NCBI RefSeq assembly: GCF_030444335.1 | Contig: NZ_CP128595.1 | Span: 1,240,001 to 1,304,000, forward strand | Source of the DNA: Polaribacter huanghezhanensis | Lineage (GTDB): Bacteria; Bacteroidota; Bacteroidia; Flavobacteriales; Flavobacteriaceae | Length of the DNA: 64,000 nucleotides | Direction: 5' to 3' | In this document: positions 45,404 to 54,760 of the stretch, in pieces | How positions within the stretch are numbered: the stretch's first letter is position 1 | Layout: every line of letters starts with the position of its first letter | Notes under the pieces: generated by a model | What the model was told of the DNA's origin: nothing | Databases searched by the model: none | What the model saw: the letters and a program-made list of their open reading frames with translations, nothing else | Program-made: the position numbers and the translations under genes

Positions 45404-47959
45404 ATGAAACCAATTATTTCTGTTTTTTTGATTCTCTTTCTTTTTATTTCTTGTGATGAAGAACCTACCCCTAAGCTCTTTTTAGAAAAAGGAATTTCTA
45501 TGCAATTGGCCAAGTACAGAAAACAACAATTACAAAATGTTAAGTATCAACTAAAGTTTGAAATTTCAAAAACAAAAGCAGAAGCAATTCCGAGTCAGTT
45601 AAAAATTACTGTTACACTATTAGATTTAAAGCATAATTTAATTTTAGATTTTAACGAGAAAAAATCGAACATAAAAGGTGTTAAAGTAAACGGAAAAGAA
45701 ACTAAAATAGTGCATGAAAATGAACATATCATCATTTCAAAAAAGCACCTATCAATAGGTAAAAATAGTATTGAAATTGATTTTATTGCAGGAGAATTAT
45801 CATTAAATAGAAATGAGGAATTTTTATATACATTATTAGTTCCAGACAGAGCCAGTACCTTGTTTCCGTGTTTTGATCAACCAGATATTAAGGCAAACTA
45901 TACACTTACAATTGTTGCTCCAAAAGAGTGGAAAGTATTATCTGGGGCTTTTGAAAAAGAGCAATTACAGAAAGGTGATTTTACAGAACATCGTTTTATC
46001 GAATCAGATAAAATGAGCACCTATTTATTTTCGTTTGTTGCAGGTAAATTTACGGAAGCAATTCAAAACCCAGGAGCTTTTGATATGCGATTTTTTTATC
46101 GAGAAAACAATCAAGAGAAAATTGATGAAAGTGTAAATCAAATATTTAAAATTCATCAACAAGCATTAGAGTATTTAGAAAATTATACAGCATATCTATT
46201 CCCGTTTCAAAAAATGGATTTTGCTGCAATTCCGCCTTTTCAATATGGTGGAATGGAGCATGTTGGTGCCATTCAATATAGAGAATCTAGTTTGTTTTTA
46301 GATAAAAATGCAACCCAAAACAGAAAGTTAGGAAGAGCTAAATTAATAGCGCACGAAACATCACACATGTGGTTTGGAGATTTGGTAACCATGAAATGGT
46401 TTAACGATGTTTGGATGAAAGAAGTGTTTGCCAATTTTATGGCAGATAAAATAATGAATCCAGTTTTTCCAGATGTAAATCACGGATTGCAATTTGCAAT
46501 GACGCATTATCCGAGTGCTTATTCTGAAGACAGAACTCAAGGGACAAATGCCATTAGACAGTATTTAGGAAATCTAAAAAATGCAGGTTCTTTGTATGGA
46601 AGAATTATTTACAACAAAGCACCAATAATGATGCGTCAGTTAGAAAACATTTTAGGGAAAGACGCTTTTAAAAGTGGAATTCAAGAATACATAAAAACCT
46701 ATGCAAACTCGAATGCAGACTGGAATGAATTGGTAACTATTTTGGATAAAAAATCGCCACAAAACATTAAAGAATGGAGCGATGTTTGGGTAAATAATTC
46801 TGGAAGACCAATTGTTTCTGATGAAATAAATTACGAAAACGGAAAAATCACTTCTTTTAAAATGTATCAAAAAGCAGAAGATGGTACGGGTAAATTATGG
46901 ACACAATCCTTTAAAATTGGATTTGTGTATGCTAATGAAATTAAAATACTGGATGTTACAATTTCTGATAAAGAATTTGATTTTAAAGAAGCAGTTGGCT
47001 TAGAAAAACCTTTACAAATTATATATAATTATAATGGTTTTGGTTATGGTGTTTTTCCAATACAAACCAGTAAAATGAACTCGTACAAAAACATAAAAGA
47101 CGATTTGGCGAGAGGTTATGCCTATATTAATTTATATGAAAATTTTTTAAACAAAAAAGTAACTGCTGATGCCACCTTTAAAACGTTTTTAAATGGATTG
47201 TTAATAGAGAAAAACGAATTGATTTCTAATTATCTTTCAGGAAGAATTACAACTATTTATTGGACATTCTTCACTGATAAACAAAGAGCAGGAAATCAGC
47301 AAATGTTAGAGCATAAAGTATTAAAATTTCTAGAATCTAATATTCCAGCAAATATGAAAAGAACTTTATTCGGTTTGTATCGTTCTATTGCAGTTTCAAA
47401 AAAGGGGAAAGAAGTTTTGTTTGCTATTTGGAGCAAAAAGAAAAACATAAAAAACCTCTTTTTAAATGAAAACGATTATGTAGGGATAGCAACTCAATTA
47501 GTAATCTACCAACACCCAAAATCAAAAGAAATTCTTGAAAAGCAATTAACTAGAATTAGCAATCCAGATAGATTAGAACGTTTTAAGTGGTTATTACCTT
47601 CTTTGTCTGACGATGAACAAGTAAGAGACCGTTTTATGGAGTCACTTTTAAAGAAAGAAAATAGAGAAAAAGAATCTTGGGTGCAATCTGCATTAATCAA
47701 TATTCATCATCCGTTAAGACAAAAAACTGCTGTAAAATATGTAAAACCTATTTTAGAAAAGTTAGAAGAAGTACAGTTAACTGGAGATATTTTTTTCCCA
47801 AAAGGATGGTTAAGTAGCTCCGTTGGAAGATATAGTTCTAAAGAAGCTTTCGAAATTGTTCAAGATTTTTTGAAAGAACATCCAAAGTATAATCCGATTT
47901 TAAAAATGAAATTGTTACAAACGGTTGATGATTTATTTAGAGCGCAAGAAATCAAATAA
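45404..47959 (+). CDS. M1-family aminopeptidase lipoprotein
   Basis: 851 residues. The lipoprotein signal ends at lipobox FISC (Cys16). The M1 fold carries GGMEHVGAI as the GAMEN-like exopeptidase motif, the zinc motif HETSH (in LIAHETSHMWFGD) and the third ligand Glu in MKEVFANF 18 residues on. The C-terminal half is the helical ERAP1-like domain. It would cut N-terminal residues from peptides at the cell envelope. It ends one base into the next gene. Confidence 0.93.
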   Translation: MKPIISVFLILFLFISCDEEPTPKLFLEKGISMQLAKYRKQQLQNVKYQLKFEISKTKAEAIPSQLKITVTLLDLKHNLILDFNEKKSNIKGVKVNGKETKIVHENEHIIISKKHLSIGKNSIEIDFIAGELSLNRNEEFLYTLLVPDRASTLFPCFDQPDIKANYTLTIVAPKEWKVLSGAFEKEQLQKGDFTEHRFIESDKMSTYLFSFVAGKFTEAIQNPGAFDMRFFYRENNQEKIDESVNQIFKIHQQALEYLENYTAYLFPFQKMDFAAIPPFQYGGMEHVGAIQYRESSLFLDKNATQNRKLGRAKLIAHETSHMWFGDLVTMKWFNDVWMKEVFANFMADKIMNPVFPDVNHGLQFAMTHYPSAYSEDRTQGTNAIRQYLGNLKNAGSLYGRIIYNKAPIMMRQLENILGKDAFKSGIQEYIKTYANSNADWNELVTILDKKSPQNIKEWSDVWVNNSGRPIVSDEINYENGKITSFKMYQKAEDGTGKLWTQSFKIGFVYANEIKILDVTISDKEFDFKEAVGLEKPLQIIYNYNGFGYGVFPIQTSKMNSYKNIKDDLARGYAYINLYENFLNKKVTADATFKTFLNGLLIEKNELISNYLSGRITTIYWTFFTDKQRAGNQQMLEHKVLKFLESNIPANMKRTLFGLYRSIAVSKKGKEVLFAIWSKKKNIKNLFLNENDYVGIATQLVIYQHPKSKEILEKQLTRISNPDRLERFKWLLPSLSDDEQVRDRFMESLLKKENREKESWVQSALINIHHPLRQKTAVKYVKPILEKLEEVQLTGDIFFPKGWLSSSVGRYSSKEAFEIVQDFLKEHPKYNPILKMKLLQTVDDLFRAQEIK

Positions 47960-48882
47960 TGAGTTTAGAAAATCAATTACAACAGAACGCTCTTGGTAAC
48001 ATCGAAATCCTTGCAAAACAAGTAGTAGAAGGTTTTATTACAGGAATGCATAAAAGTCCATTTCATGGATTTTCTGTAGAATTTTCTGAACATAAATTAT
48101 ACAACAACGGAGAAAGTACGCGCCATATTGATTGGAAATTGTTTGCGAAAACAGAAAAATTATATACTAAAAAGTACGAGGAAGAAACCAATCTTCGGTG
48201 CCATATTATTATTGATAATTCAGCATCAATGCATTATCCGGTTGTTAAAAAACAAACTTTTGGACACTTAAATAAAATAGGATTTGCTGCAGTTGCAGCT
48301 GCTTCATTATCAGAAATTTTAAAAAGACAACGAGATGCAATTGGTTTAAGTATTTATTCTGATTCTTATGAATATTACGCACCAGAGAAAGGAAGTGATC
48401 GCCATCGAAAAATAATTTTACATCAATTAGAACAATTATTGCATTCCGATCCGAAATCTACCACAGAAACCTATCTATTTTTACATGAAATTGCTGAGAA
48501 AATTCACAGACGTTCGTTAATTTTTCTGTTTACAGATATGTTTCAAACAACTACCGATAAAGAAGCTTTGTTTGACGCTTTACGTCATTTAAAATACAAC
48601 AAACATGAGGTTGTTTTGTTTCACACCTATGATAAACAACACGAATTGGATTTTGATTTCGAGAATTCACCCAAAAAATTTGTAGATGTAGAAACAGGTG
48701 ATGCGCTTAATATCTATTCATCAAACATAAAAGAAGCGTATCAAAAATCGGTAACAAATTATTTTAATGAGCTGAAAACAAAATGCTTGCAATATCAAAT
48801 AGATTATGTTCCGGTAAATAGCAATGACGGTTTGGAAACCGTTTTAACAAGCTACTTAATTAGCCGAAGAAAGTTTTTGTAA
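47959..48882 (+). CDS. DUF58-domain protein with VWA-like fold
   Basis: 307 residues. ESTRHIDWKLFAKTEKLYTK is the DUF58 signature (about 48-67) and IIIDNSASMHYP is a MIDAS-like start of a von Willebrand A fold. Such proteins usually act with a MoxR AAA+ ATPase; no moxR is adjacent here, so the partner must be elsewhere. The start codon overlaps the stop of the aminopeptidase gene by one base. Confidence 0.9.
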   Translation: MSLENQLQQNALGNIEILAKQVVEGFITGMHKSPFHGFSVEFSEHKLYNNGESTRHIDWKLFAKTEKLYTKKYEEETNLRCHIIIDNSASMHYPVVKKQTFGHLNKIGFAAVAAASLSEILKRQRDAIGLSIYSDSYEYYAPEKGSDRHRKIILHQLEQLLHSDPKSTTETYLFLHEIAEKIHRRSLIFLFTDMFQTTTDKEALFDALRHLKYNKHEVVLFHTYDKQHELDFDFENSPKKFVDVETGDALNIYSSNIKEAYQKSVTNYFNELKTKCLQYQIDYVPVNSNDGLETVLTSYLISRRKFL

Positions 48883-48898
48883 TTTTTTTTCTTTTTCT

Positions 48899-48929
48899 TT
48901 TGCAAATACTAAAATCCGACTTATATTTG
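48899..48929 (+). promoter_or_regulatory. Full-consensus promoter of tRNA-Asp
   Basis: TTTG at 48899, exactly 19 bases, then TATATTTG at 48922: a perfect Bacteroidota promoter, 38 bases before the tRNA. Confidence 0.85.
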
Positions 48930-48966
48930 CACTCGCTTATCGCAAGGTAAGTATGCTAATAGCAAC

Positions 48967-49040
48967 GGTCTGGTAGTTCAGCTGGTTAGAATACCTGCCT
49001 GTCACGCAGGGGGTCGCGGGTTCGAGTCCCGTCCAGACCG
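48967..49040 (+). tRNA. tRNA-Asp (anticodon GTC)
   Basis: 74-base cloverleaf: acceptor GGTCTGG/CCAGACC, D stem GTTC/GAAT, anticodon stem CCTGC/GCAGG with loop CTGTCAC giving GTC, T stem GCGGG/CCCGT with loop TTCGAGT, discriminator G. CCA is not encoded. Confidence 0.97.
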
Positions 49041-49041
49041 C

Positions 49042-49073
49042 AAAAAGCTTCTCAATTTTGAGAAGCTTTTTTT
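49042..49073 (+). terminator. Terminator of tRNA-Asp
   Basis: AAAAAGCTTCTCAA and TTGAGAAGCTTTTT with a two-base loop and a T-run. The 200 bases after it, up to the next gene, are AT-rich and show nothing further. Confidence 0.9.
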
Positions 49074-49271
49074 GTGTGATTAAAATGAAAAGATACACAC
49101 TATATTTTTAACCTAACATCTTAATTGTAAGATATCTAATAATTATTTTTATTTGAAATACAATTATGATTAACAGAATTTATATTTCATACACGATCAA
49201 ATTCTCCTTAAAAGTATTATTTTTAACCTCAAATTGCTGTTTACTAAAAACGAGCTTTTAAATATCTAAAC

Positions 49272-50561
49272 ATGATCAAAAGAATTTTTAAATATAGTTT
49301 TCTTGTAGCAATTAGCTGCTTATTATTTTTTTCTTGTCAATCAAAACAAGTAATTAGTGTAAATGGAGTTACAGTAATTAATTCTAAAGCGGCTCAAGAA
49401 AAACCGTATTTAATATTAATATCACTCGACGGATTTCGTTGGGATTATGTAGATCGTTTTAAGCCTTTATATTTGAGTAGTTTTATAGCAAATGGAGTAA
49501 AAGCAGCATCAATTATTCCTTCGTTTCCATCAAAAACATTTCCAAATCACTATACGATTGCTACAGGAATGTATCCTGATAAAAATGGAATTGTAGGCAA
49601 TTCTTTTTACAGTTCAGATAAAAAAGAAGTGTATTCTATTGGTAATCGAAAATTGGTTCAAGAGGGTCGTTTTTATAAAGGTACTCCGATTTGGATTGCA
49701 GCCAATAATGCACAAATGGTTACAGCAAGCTACTTTTTTGTAGGAACTGAAGCAAACATTCAAGGAATAAAACCAACCTATTACAAAGATTATGACGGAG
49801 GTGTAAAAAACGAAACTCGTGTAAATCAAGCAATCGATTGGTTACAGCTACCTGCTGAAAAAAGACCACATCTAATTACCATGTATTTTTCAGATATGGA
49901 TGATGCAGGACATGATAACGGGCCAAACAATGATGAAAAATTAAAGCAAAAACTATTCGCTTTAGATGTCAATTTAGGGAGCTTATTTGATAAGGTAAAA
50001 AAAACAGGATTGCCAGTTAATATTATTATTGTTTCTGACCATGGAATGGCAGAGGTAAAAGCATCAAATTATATTTCTGTAGATCAATTAAAAGATGATA
50101 CTCGGTATTTAACGGTTGATAATGGAGCAATTGTATATATTTATCCGAAAGATGATAGCGATGAAGAGACAATTTATCAGGATTTAAAAAAGAAAGAAAA
50201 TCATTTTAAAGTTTATAAAACTGCCGATACACCAGGATTTGAATATACACCTACAAATAAAGATTGGGGAACTATTCAAGTTGTTCCAGATGTAGGTTAT
50301 TATTTTGCTAGAGATAAAAAGATTGCTGCTATCAGTAAATATCCAGATAAAGTATTCGGAGTTCACGGTTATTTACCTAGTTTTAAAGATATGCATGGCA
50401 TTTTTTACGCAAATGGACCAGCATTTAAAAAAGGATATGAGATACCATCTGTAAAAAATATTCACGTATATCCTCTAATGTCTAAAATATTGAGTTTAGA
50501 AGTTCCTGCAACTGTTGATGGGCGATTGGATTCTATAAAAAACGTTTTAAAAGAAAATTAA
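49272..50561 (+). CDS. Nucleotide pyrophosphatase/phosphodiesterase (ENPP-like) lipoprotein
   Basis: 429 residues with lipobox FFSC (Cys22). The alkaline-phosphatase superfamily fold: ILISLDGFRWDY (first metal Asp), SKTFPNHYTIATG with the Thr nucleophile, DMDDAGHDNGP and SDHGMAEV as the remaining metal sites. It resembles ectonucleotide pyrophosphatase/phosphodiesterases and should hydrolyse phosphodiesters at the cell surface. Substrate is unknown. Single gene. Confidence 0.92.
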   Translation: MIKRIFKYSFLVAISCLLFFSCQSKQVISVNGVTVINSKAAQEKPYLILISLDGFRWDYVDRFKPLYLSSFIANGVKAASIIPSFPSKTFPNHYTIATGMYPDKNGIVGNSFYSSDKKEVYSIGNRKLVQEGRFYKGTPIWIAANNAQMVTASYFFVGTEANIQGIKPTYYKDYDGGVKNETRVNQAIDWLQLPAEKRPHLITMYFSDMDDAGHDNGPNNDEKLKQKLFALDVNLGSLFDKVKKTGLPVNIIIVSDHGMAEVKASNYISVDQLKDDTRYLTVDNGAIVYIYPKDDSDEETIYQDLKKKENHFKVYKTADTPGFEYTPTNKDWGTIQVVPDVGYYFARDKKIAAISKYPDKVFGVHGYLPSFKDMHGIFYANGPAFKKGYEIPSVKNIHVYPLMSKILSLEVPATVDGRLDSIKNVLKEN

Positions 50562-50664
50562 TAATAGGAGTATAAGCAATAAAGTAATTTATTTTGAAAG
50601 CAAAGAAAAGTTTGACAAACGTTCTTTAATTAAAACTTTATTGTGCACCGTAAAAAAATGAAAT

Positions 50665-51426
50665 TTACTTCTTATTGCTTTTAGATTTTACCTCTTTAAT
50701 TTTTACATAAATTAGTTTCATCCTACCTTTAGACGTATCTTTTCTTTCTATTTCAAATGCATTTATTGATTTAATTAAAGGAGTTAATTTCTGAAAACCA
50801 TAATTTCTAGAATCGAAATTTGGTTGTTTTTTTTGTAGTAAACTACCAACATCACCTAAAAAAGCCCAACCATCATCATCTGCAACATCTTCTATAGTAG
50901 ATGCTATAAATTTAATTTCTTTTTGAGTTATTTTATCATATTTGTTTTTACTAGTTTTTTCTATTTCTGTAGTTTCTTCTTCATTTTCAGAAACTTCTTG
51001 TTTCAATATTTCAATATAAATAAACTTATCGCATGCAACAATAAACGGATTTGGTGTTTTCTTTTCCCCTAAGCCATACACTTTCATGCCGGCTTCACGC
51101 AACCGAGTGGCCAAACGCGTAAAATCACTATCGCTAGAGACTAAGCAAAAACCATCTACTTTTTCGGAATATAAAATGTCCATAGCGTCTATAATCATAG
51201 CAGAATCTGTGGCGTTTTTACCTGTTGTATATCCGTATTGTTGAATTGGTGTGATCGCGTTTTCTAGTAGCATATTTTTCCATTTAGACAAATGGGGTTT
51301 GGTCCAATCTCCATAAATACGTTTTATGGTAGGATTGCCGTATTTGGCTATTTCTTCCATCATTTCTTTTACATAAGCAGATGGTATATTGTCTCCATCT
51401 ATTAATACTGCTAATTTTATGTCCAT
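50665..51426 (-). CDS. NYN-domain ribonuclease-like protein with OST-HTH/LOTUS-like tail
   Basis: 253 residues. LAVLIDGDNIP (Asp near residues 10-12) and LVSSDSDFTRLATRLREAGMKV are the NYN (DUF88/LabA) PIN-like nuclease motifs. A charged linker (about 145-165) precedes a C-terminal OST-HTH/LOTUS-like domain with GDVGSLLQKKQPNFDSRNYG and the terminal basic tail KEVKSKSNKK. Similar proteins bind or cut RNA. Single leftward gene; target unknown. Confidence 0.87.
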   Translation of the reverse strand: MDIKLAVLIDGDNIPSAYVKEMMEEIAKYGNPTIKRIYGDWTKPHLSKWKNMLLENAITPIQQYGYTTGKNATDSAMIIDAMDILYSEKVDGFCLVSSDSDFTRLATRLREAGMKVYGLGEKKTPNPFIVACDKFIYIEILKQEVSENEEETTEIEKTSKNKYDKITQKEIKFIASTIEDVADDDGWAFLGDVGSLLQKKQPNFDSRNYGFQKLTPLIKSINAFEIERKDTSKGRMKLIYVKIKEVKSKSNKK

Positions 51427-51633
51427 AGATTTAACGAGGTTTAATTTTTACATAAAGATACTTGCTTTATTATAGAAAACAAATAAAATAATATTTAACC
51501 ATAATTTATTCTTAGATTTTTTTAAACTCTTTTGTAATTTATGAAAATGAAAGATTGTTTACAGAGAATATTATAATAACAGTCTTATTTTTTGGGTGTT
51601 TTTATTAATTATTATATAATATATACAAGATAA

Positions 51634-51664
51634 TTTGTATATCTAAAATTAATCTTTAGATTTG
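51634..51664 (+). promoter_or_regulatory. Full-consensus promoter of the Phe/Tyr operon leader
   Basis: TTTG at 51634, exactly 19 bases, then TAGATTTG at 51657. Expected start of transcription is about 51670, 15 bases before the leader peptide. The preceding 51427-51633 is AT-rich with no other feature. Confidence 0.85.
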
Positions 51665-51685
51665 TCTCGTACTACAAAAACAACA

Positions 51686-51748
51686 ATGATGTTACAAAAT
51701 ACTTGGCAAGGTTTCTATTTTTACTTTTATTTTTTTTATAAGAGTTGA
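51686..51748 (+). CDS. Phe/Tyr-rich leader peptide of an attenuator
   Basis: A 20-codon frame from tandem ATGs to TGA whose second half reads GFYFYFYFFYKS: five Phe and four Tyr in ten codons, plus one Trp. Such a concentration of the end-product amino acids directly before an operon that makes them is the hallmark of ribosome-mediated attenuation. The stop codon overlaps the left arm of the antiterminator. Too short to be detected by ordinary gene finders. Confidence 0.9.
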   Translation: MMLQNTWQGFYFYFYFFYKS

Positions 51749-51815
51749 GACTTTGTACCATATTGTTAACACAAAATAATATATTATAAAGTCTCGAAAT
51801 TCGAGGCTTTTTTTT
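51747..51815 (+). promoter_or_regulatory. Attenuator: mutually exclusive antiterminator and terminator
   Basis: GAGACTTT (51747-51754) is perfectly complementary to AAAGTCTC (51788-51795). The same right segment is the left arm of a terminator, AAAGTCTCGA, loop AAT, TCGAGGCTTT (51788-51810), followed by a T-run to 51815. A ribosome at the leader stop codon would mask 51747-51754 and allow termination; stalling at the Phe/Tyr codons would free it for the antiterminator. Confidence 0.9.
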
Positions 51816-51824
51816 ATGCTTAAA

Positions 51825-52652
51825 ATGAAGGATGTAATCGCCATACAAGGAGCCGAAGGTTCAAATCATCATAAAGTTGCTAGAGATTTTTATGGGGATA
51901 CCATTGCGTTAAAAGAATGTTTGTCTTTTGATGTTTTGGTTGATAGCTTGCTAGATAAAACTGCTCAAAAAGGAATTATGGCAATTGAAAACACCATTGC
52001 AGGTTCTATCATTCCTAATTATGCATTAATAGATGTTCATAATTTGCATATTATTGGAGAAGAATATTTAAATATTCATCACCATTTAATGGCGTTACCT
52101 GGTCAAAAAATTGAAGATATTACAGAAGTGTGTTCACATCCAATGGCATTATTGCAATGCAAAGTGTTTTTTAAAAAATATCCACATATTAAGTTAGTAG
52201 AAGATGTTGATACGGCAGAAGTTGCTAAAAGAATTGCTAAAAATCAATTAAAAGGAGTCGCAGCAATTGCGCCAAAATTGGCTGCTGAAATTTTTGGATT
52301 AGAAGTTTTGGAAGATGAAATTCAAACGATGAAAGACAATGCTACTCGGTTTGTAATTGTCCAAACAGAGAAGTCAAACAACGGAATTGATCACATAAAT
52401 AAAGCGTCATTAAAATTTCAGTTAGATCATAAAAGAGGGAGTTTGGCTGCAATTTTAAATGTGTTAAGCGATTGTAAAATGAATTTGACAAAAATTCAAT
52501 CTTTGCCTGTTATAGAAACGCCTTGGAAATACTCATTTTTTGTTGATGTAACTTTTGAAGAATTTAAAGAGTATGAAAAAGCAATTGCAATTATAGAAAT
52601 AATGGCAGAAGAATTTAAGGTATTAGGAGCATATAAAAACGGAAGAAAATGA
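51825..52652 (+). CDS. pheA: Prephenate dehydratase
   Basis: 275 residues from the ATG at 51825; an in-frame ATG at 51816 directly follows the terminator T-run and is less likely. IAIQGAEGSNHH opens the dehydratase domain, KGIMAIENTIAGSIIPNY and DNATRFVIV (the TRF catalytic motif) follow. The C-terminal ACT domain (about 190-275) carries HKRGSLAAILNVL and a SLPVIETPWKYSFFVD stretch for Phe feedback. It makes phenylpyruvate. First gene behind the attenuator; it overlaps the aminotransferase gene by four bases. Confidence 0.94.
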   Translation: MKDVIAIQGAEGSNHHKVARDFYGDTIALKECLSFDVLVDSLLDKTAQKGIMAIENTIAGSIIPNYALIDVHNLHIIGEEYLNIHHHLMALPGQKIEDITEVCSHPMALLQCKVFFKKYPHIKLVEDVDTAEVAKRIAKNQLKGVAAIAPKLAAEIFGLEVLEDEIQTMKDNATRFVIVQTEKSNNGIDHINKASLKFQLDHKRGSLAAILNVLSDCKMNLTKIQSLPVIETPWKYSFFVDVTFEEFKEYEKAIAIIEIMAEEFKVLGAYKNGRK

Positions 52653-53794
52653 TTGATGGAGCAAAAAGAGTAGAGAATATTGAAGAATATTACTTTTCAA
52701 CCAAATTAAAAGAGGTTAGAGAATTGGCTGTATCAGGAAAACCAATTATCAACATGGGAATTGGAAGTCCAGATTTACAACCACCAACAAAAGTAATTGA
52801 TGCAATTCAGCAAAGTTTTAACGATGATTCTGCGCATAAATATCAGAGCTATCAAGGGTTGCCAGAATTACGAAGCGCAATTTCAAAATTTTACAAAAAT
52901 AAATTTAAAGTTGCTTTAAATCCAAAAAATGAAATATTGCCTTTAATGGGAAGTAAAGAAGGGATTATGCATATTTCGATGGCTTTTTTAAATGAAGGAG
53001 ATAAAGTATTAATTCCGAATCCAGGATATCCAACCTATACTTCGGTTACAAAACTAGTTGGAGCAGCAACTGTTTTTTATAATTTGGATGAAAGTCATCA
53101 TTGGCAACCAAATTTTGATGAGTTAGAACAACAAGATTTATCGAAAGTAAAAATTATGTGGATCAATTATCCGCACATGCCAACAGGAACAAAAGCGCTA
53201 AAAGAAACATTTGAAAAGTTAATTGCATTCGGAAAAAAACATCAAATACTAATTGTAAATGATAATCCGTACAGTTTTATTTTAAATGAGAAACCGCTCA
53301 GTATTTTACAAGTTGATGGTGCAAAAGACATTGCATTAGAGTTGAATTCGTTGAGTAAAACGTTTAATATGGCTGGCTGGAGAGTTGGAATGGTGTTGGG
53401 AAATTCTAATTATATCAATCAGATTTTAAAAGTAAAAAGTAATATGGATTCTGGCATGTTTTACGGAATTCAAAAAGGCGCCATTGAAGCATTGCATTTG
53501 TCTGACGATTGGTTTAAAAACCAGAATAAAGAATACACAGAGCGTAGAAATTTAGTTTGGAAATTAGCAGATAAGTTGCAGTGCACGTACGATAAAAATG
53601 CAACAGGATTGTTTGTCTGGGCAAAAATTCCTAAAGGAAAAACATCCGAAGAAATAACGGATGAAATTTTATATAACAACGATATTTTTATTGCACCAGG
53701 AACTGTTTTTGGAAGTCAAGGAGAAGGGTATATTCGGTTTTCATTATGTGTGTCAAAAGAAATTATTAAAGTAGCAATTGGTAGGTTTGAGTAA
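52649..53794 (+). CDS. Class I/II aminotransferase, probably aromatic
   Basis: 381-residue PLP enzyme with INMGIGSPDLQPP, IPNPGYPTYTS, DNPYSFIL and the PLP lysine in SLSKTFNMAGWRVG (about residue 233). The sequence resembles LL-DAP and aspartate/aromatic aminotransferases. Its place between pheA and tyrA suggests transamination of phenylpyruvate and hydroxyphenylpyruvate to Phe and Tyr. Substrate choice is inferred from context. Confidence 0.9.
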   Translation: MIDGAKRVENIEEYYFSTKLKEVRELAVSGKPIINMGIGSPDLQPPTKVIDAIQQSFNDDSAHKYQSYQGLPELRSAISKFYKNKFKVALNPKNEILPLMGSKEGIMHISMAFLNEGDKVLIPNPGYPTYTSVTKLVGAATVFYNLDESHHWQPNFDELEQQDLSKVKIMWINYPHMPTGTKALKETFEKLIAFGKKHQILIVNDNPYSFILNEKPLSILQVDGAKDIALELNSLSKTFNMAGWRVGMVLGNSNYINQILKVKSNMDSGMFYGIQKGAIEALHLSDDWFKNQNKEYTERRNLVWKLADKLQCTYDKNATGLFVWAKIPKGKTSEEITDEILYNNDIFIAPGTVFGSQGEGYIRFSLCVSKEIIKVAIGRFE

Positions 53795-53798
53795 GATT

Positions 53799-53879
53799 TC
53801 CTGCAAGGTTTAAAAAAACCTTATAGGTATAGATAAAACGACAAAATAACACCTACAAGGTTTTTGAAACCTTGCAGGA
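53799..53879. repeat. Inverted CCTGCAAGGTTT repeat in the aromatic operon
   Basis: TCCTGCAAGGTTT and AAACCTTATAGGT at the left pair with ACCTACAAGGTTT and GAAACCTTGCAGGA at the right, around an AT-rich loop of about 22 bases. It fills the gap between the aminotransferase gene and tyrA. No T-run follows. Confidence 0.8.
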
Positions 53880-53891
53880 GAAACAAAAAAG

Positions 53892-54740
53892 ATGAACGTA
53901 TTTGTAATAGGAATCGGATTGATTGGTGGAAGCATAGTGTTGGATATAAAATCTAAATATCCAGATGCGATTATTTACGGAATAGACACTAATGAAAGTC
54001 ATTTAGACAAAGCATTAGAGTTAGGTGTGATTGATGAAAAATCTAATTTTGATGCTCTTAAAAATGCAGATTTTGTAATAGTTTCCATTCCGGTTGATGT
54101 TCAGTTAGAAGTAATTCCGAAACTATTAGAAAAAATCAATGATGAATGTTTGCTGATGGATGTTGGCTCAACCAAAGAGCAGATTTGTAAAGTATTAGAA
54201 AATCACCCTAAAAGAAGAAATTATTTAGCAACGCATCCAATTGCTGGAACAGAATTTTCTGGTCCAACTGCTGCACATTTAGGATTGTTCCATCAAAAAA
54301 CAAATATTATTTGCGAAGTAGAAAAGACCGCTTTTAAATTGCAAGAAAAAGCATTGGAAATTTTTGCAAAATTAGGAATGCGAATTCGTTATATGGATCC
54401 GAAATCGCACGATAAACACATCGCGTATGTCTCTCATTTATCGCACATCAGTGCTTTTATGTTAGGAAAAACAGTGATCGATAAAGAGAAAAACGAACGC
54501 GATATTTTTGACATGGCGGGTTCTGGATTTGCATCAACGGTACGTTTGGCAAAAAGTTCGCCAGCAATGTGGACGCCCATTTTTGAGCAAAATAAAACAA
54601 ATGTGATCGAAACATTAAATGAATATATTAACAACCTTCAGCAATTTAAAACGTTGATGGAACAAAACGATTTTACCGAAATTTACAACGAAATGGAAAG
54701 TACAAATCATATCAAACAAATATTAAACGGCATAAAGTAA
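53892..54740 (+). CDS. tyrA: Prephenate dehydrogenase
   Basis: 282 residues. The NAD(P) loop is VIGIGLIGGSIVLD at residues 4-17; DVGSTKEQI and HPIAGTEFSGP (substrate-binding region) are family motifs, and HDKHIAYVSHLSH carries the catalytic-type His. It oxidises prephenate to 4-hydroxyphenylpyruvate for Tyr. No ACT domain is present. Shares the operon with pheA. Confidence 0.94.
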   Translation: MNVFVIGIGLIGGSIVLDIKSKYPDAIIYGIDTNESHLDKALELGVIDEKSNFDALKNADFVIVSIPVDVQLEVIPKLLEKINDECLLMDVGSTKEQICKVLENHPKRRNYLATHPIAGTEFSGPTAAHLGLFHQKTNIICEVEKTAFKLQEKALEIFAKLGMRIRYMDPKSHDKHIAYVSHLSHISAFMLGKTVIDKEKNERDIFDMAGSGFASTVRLAKSSPAMWTPIFEQNKTNVIETLNEYINNLQQFKTLMEQNDFTEIYNEMESTNHIKQILNGIK

Positions 54741-54760
54741 AAGCCAAAACAAATAGAAAA

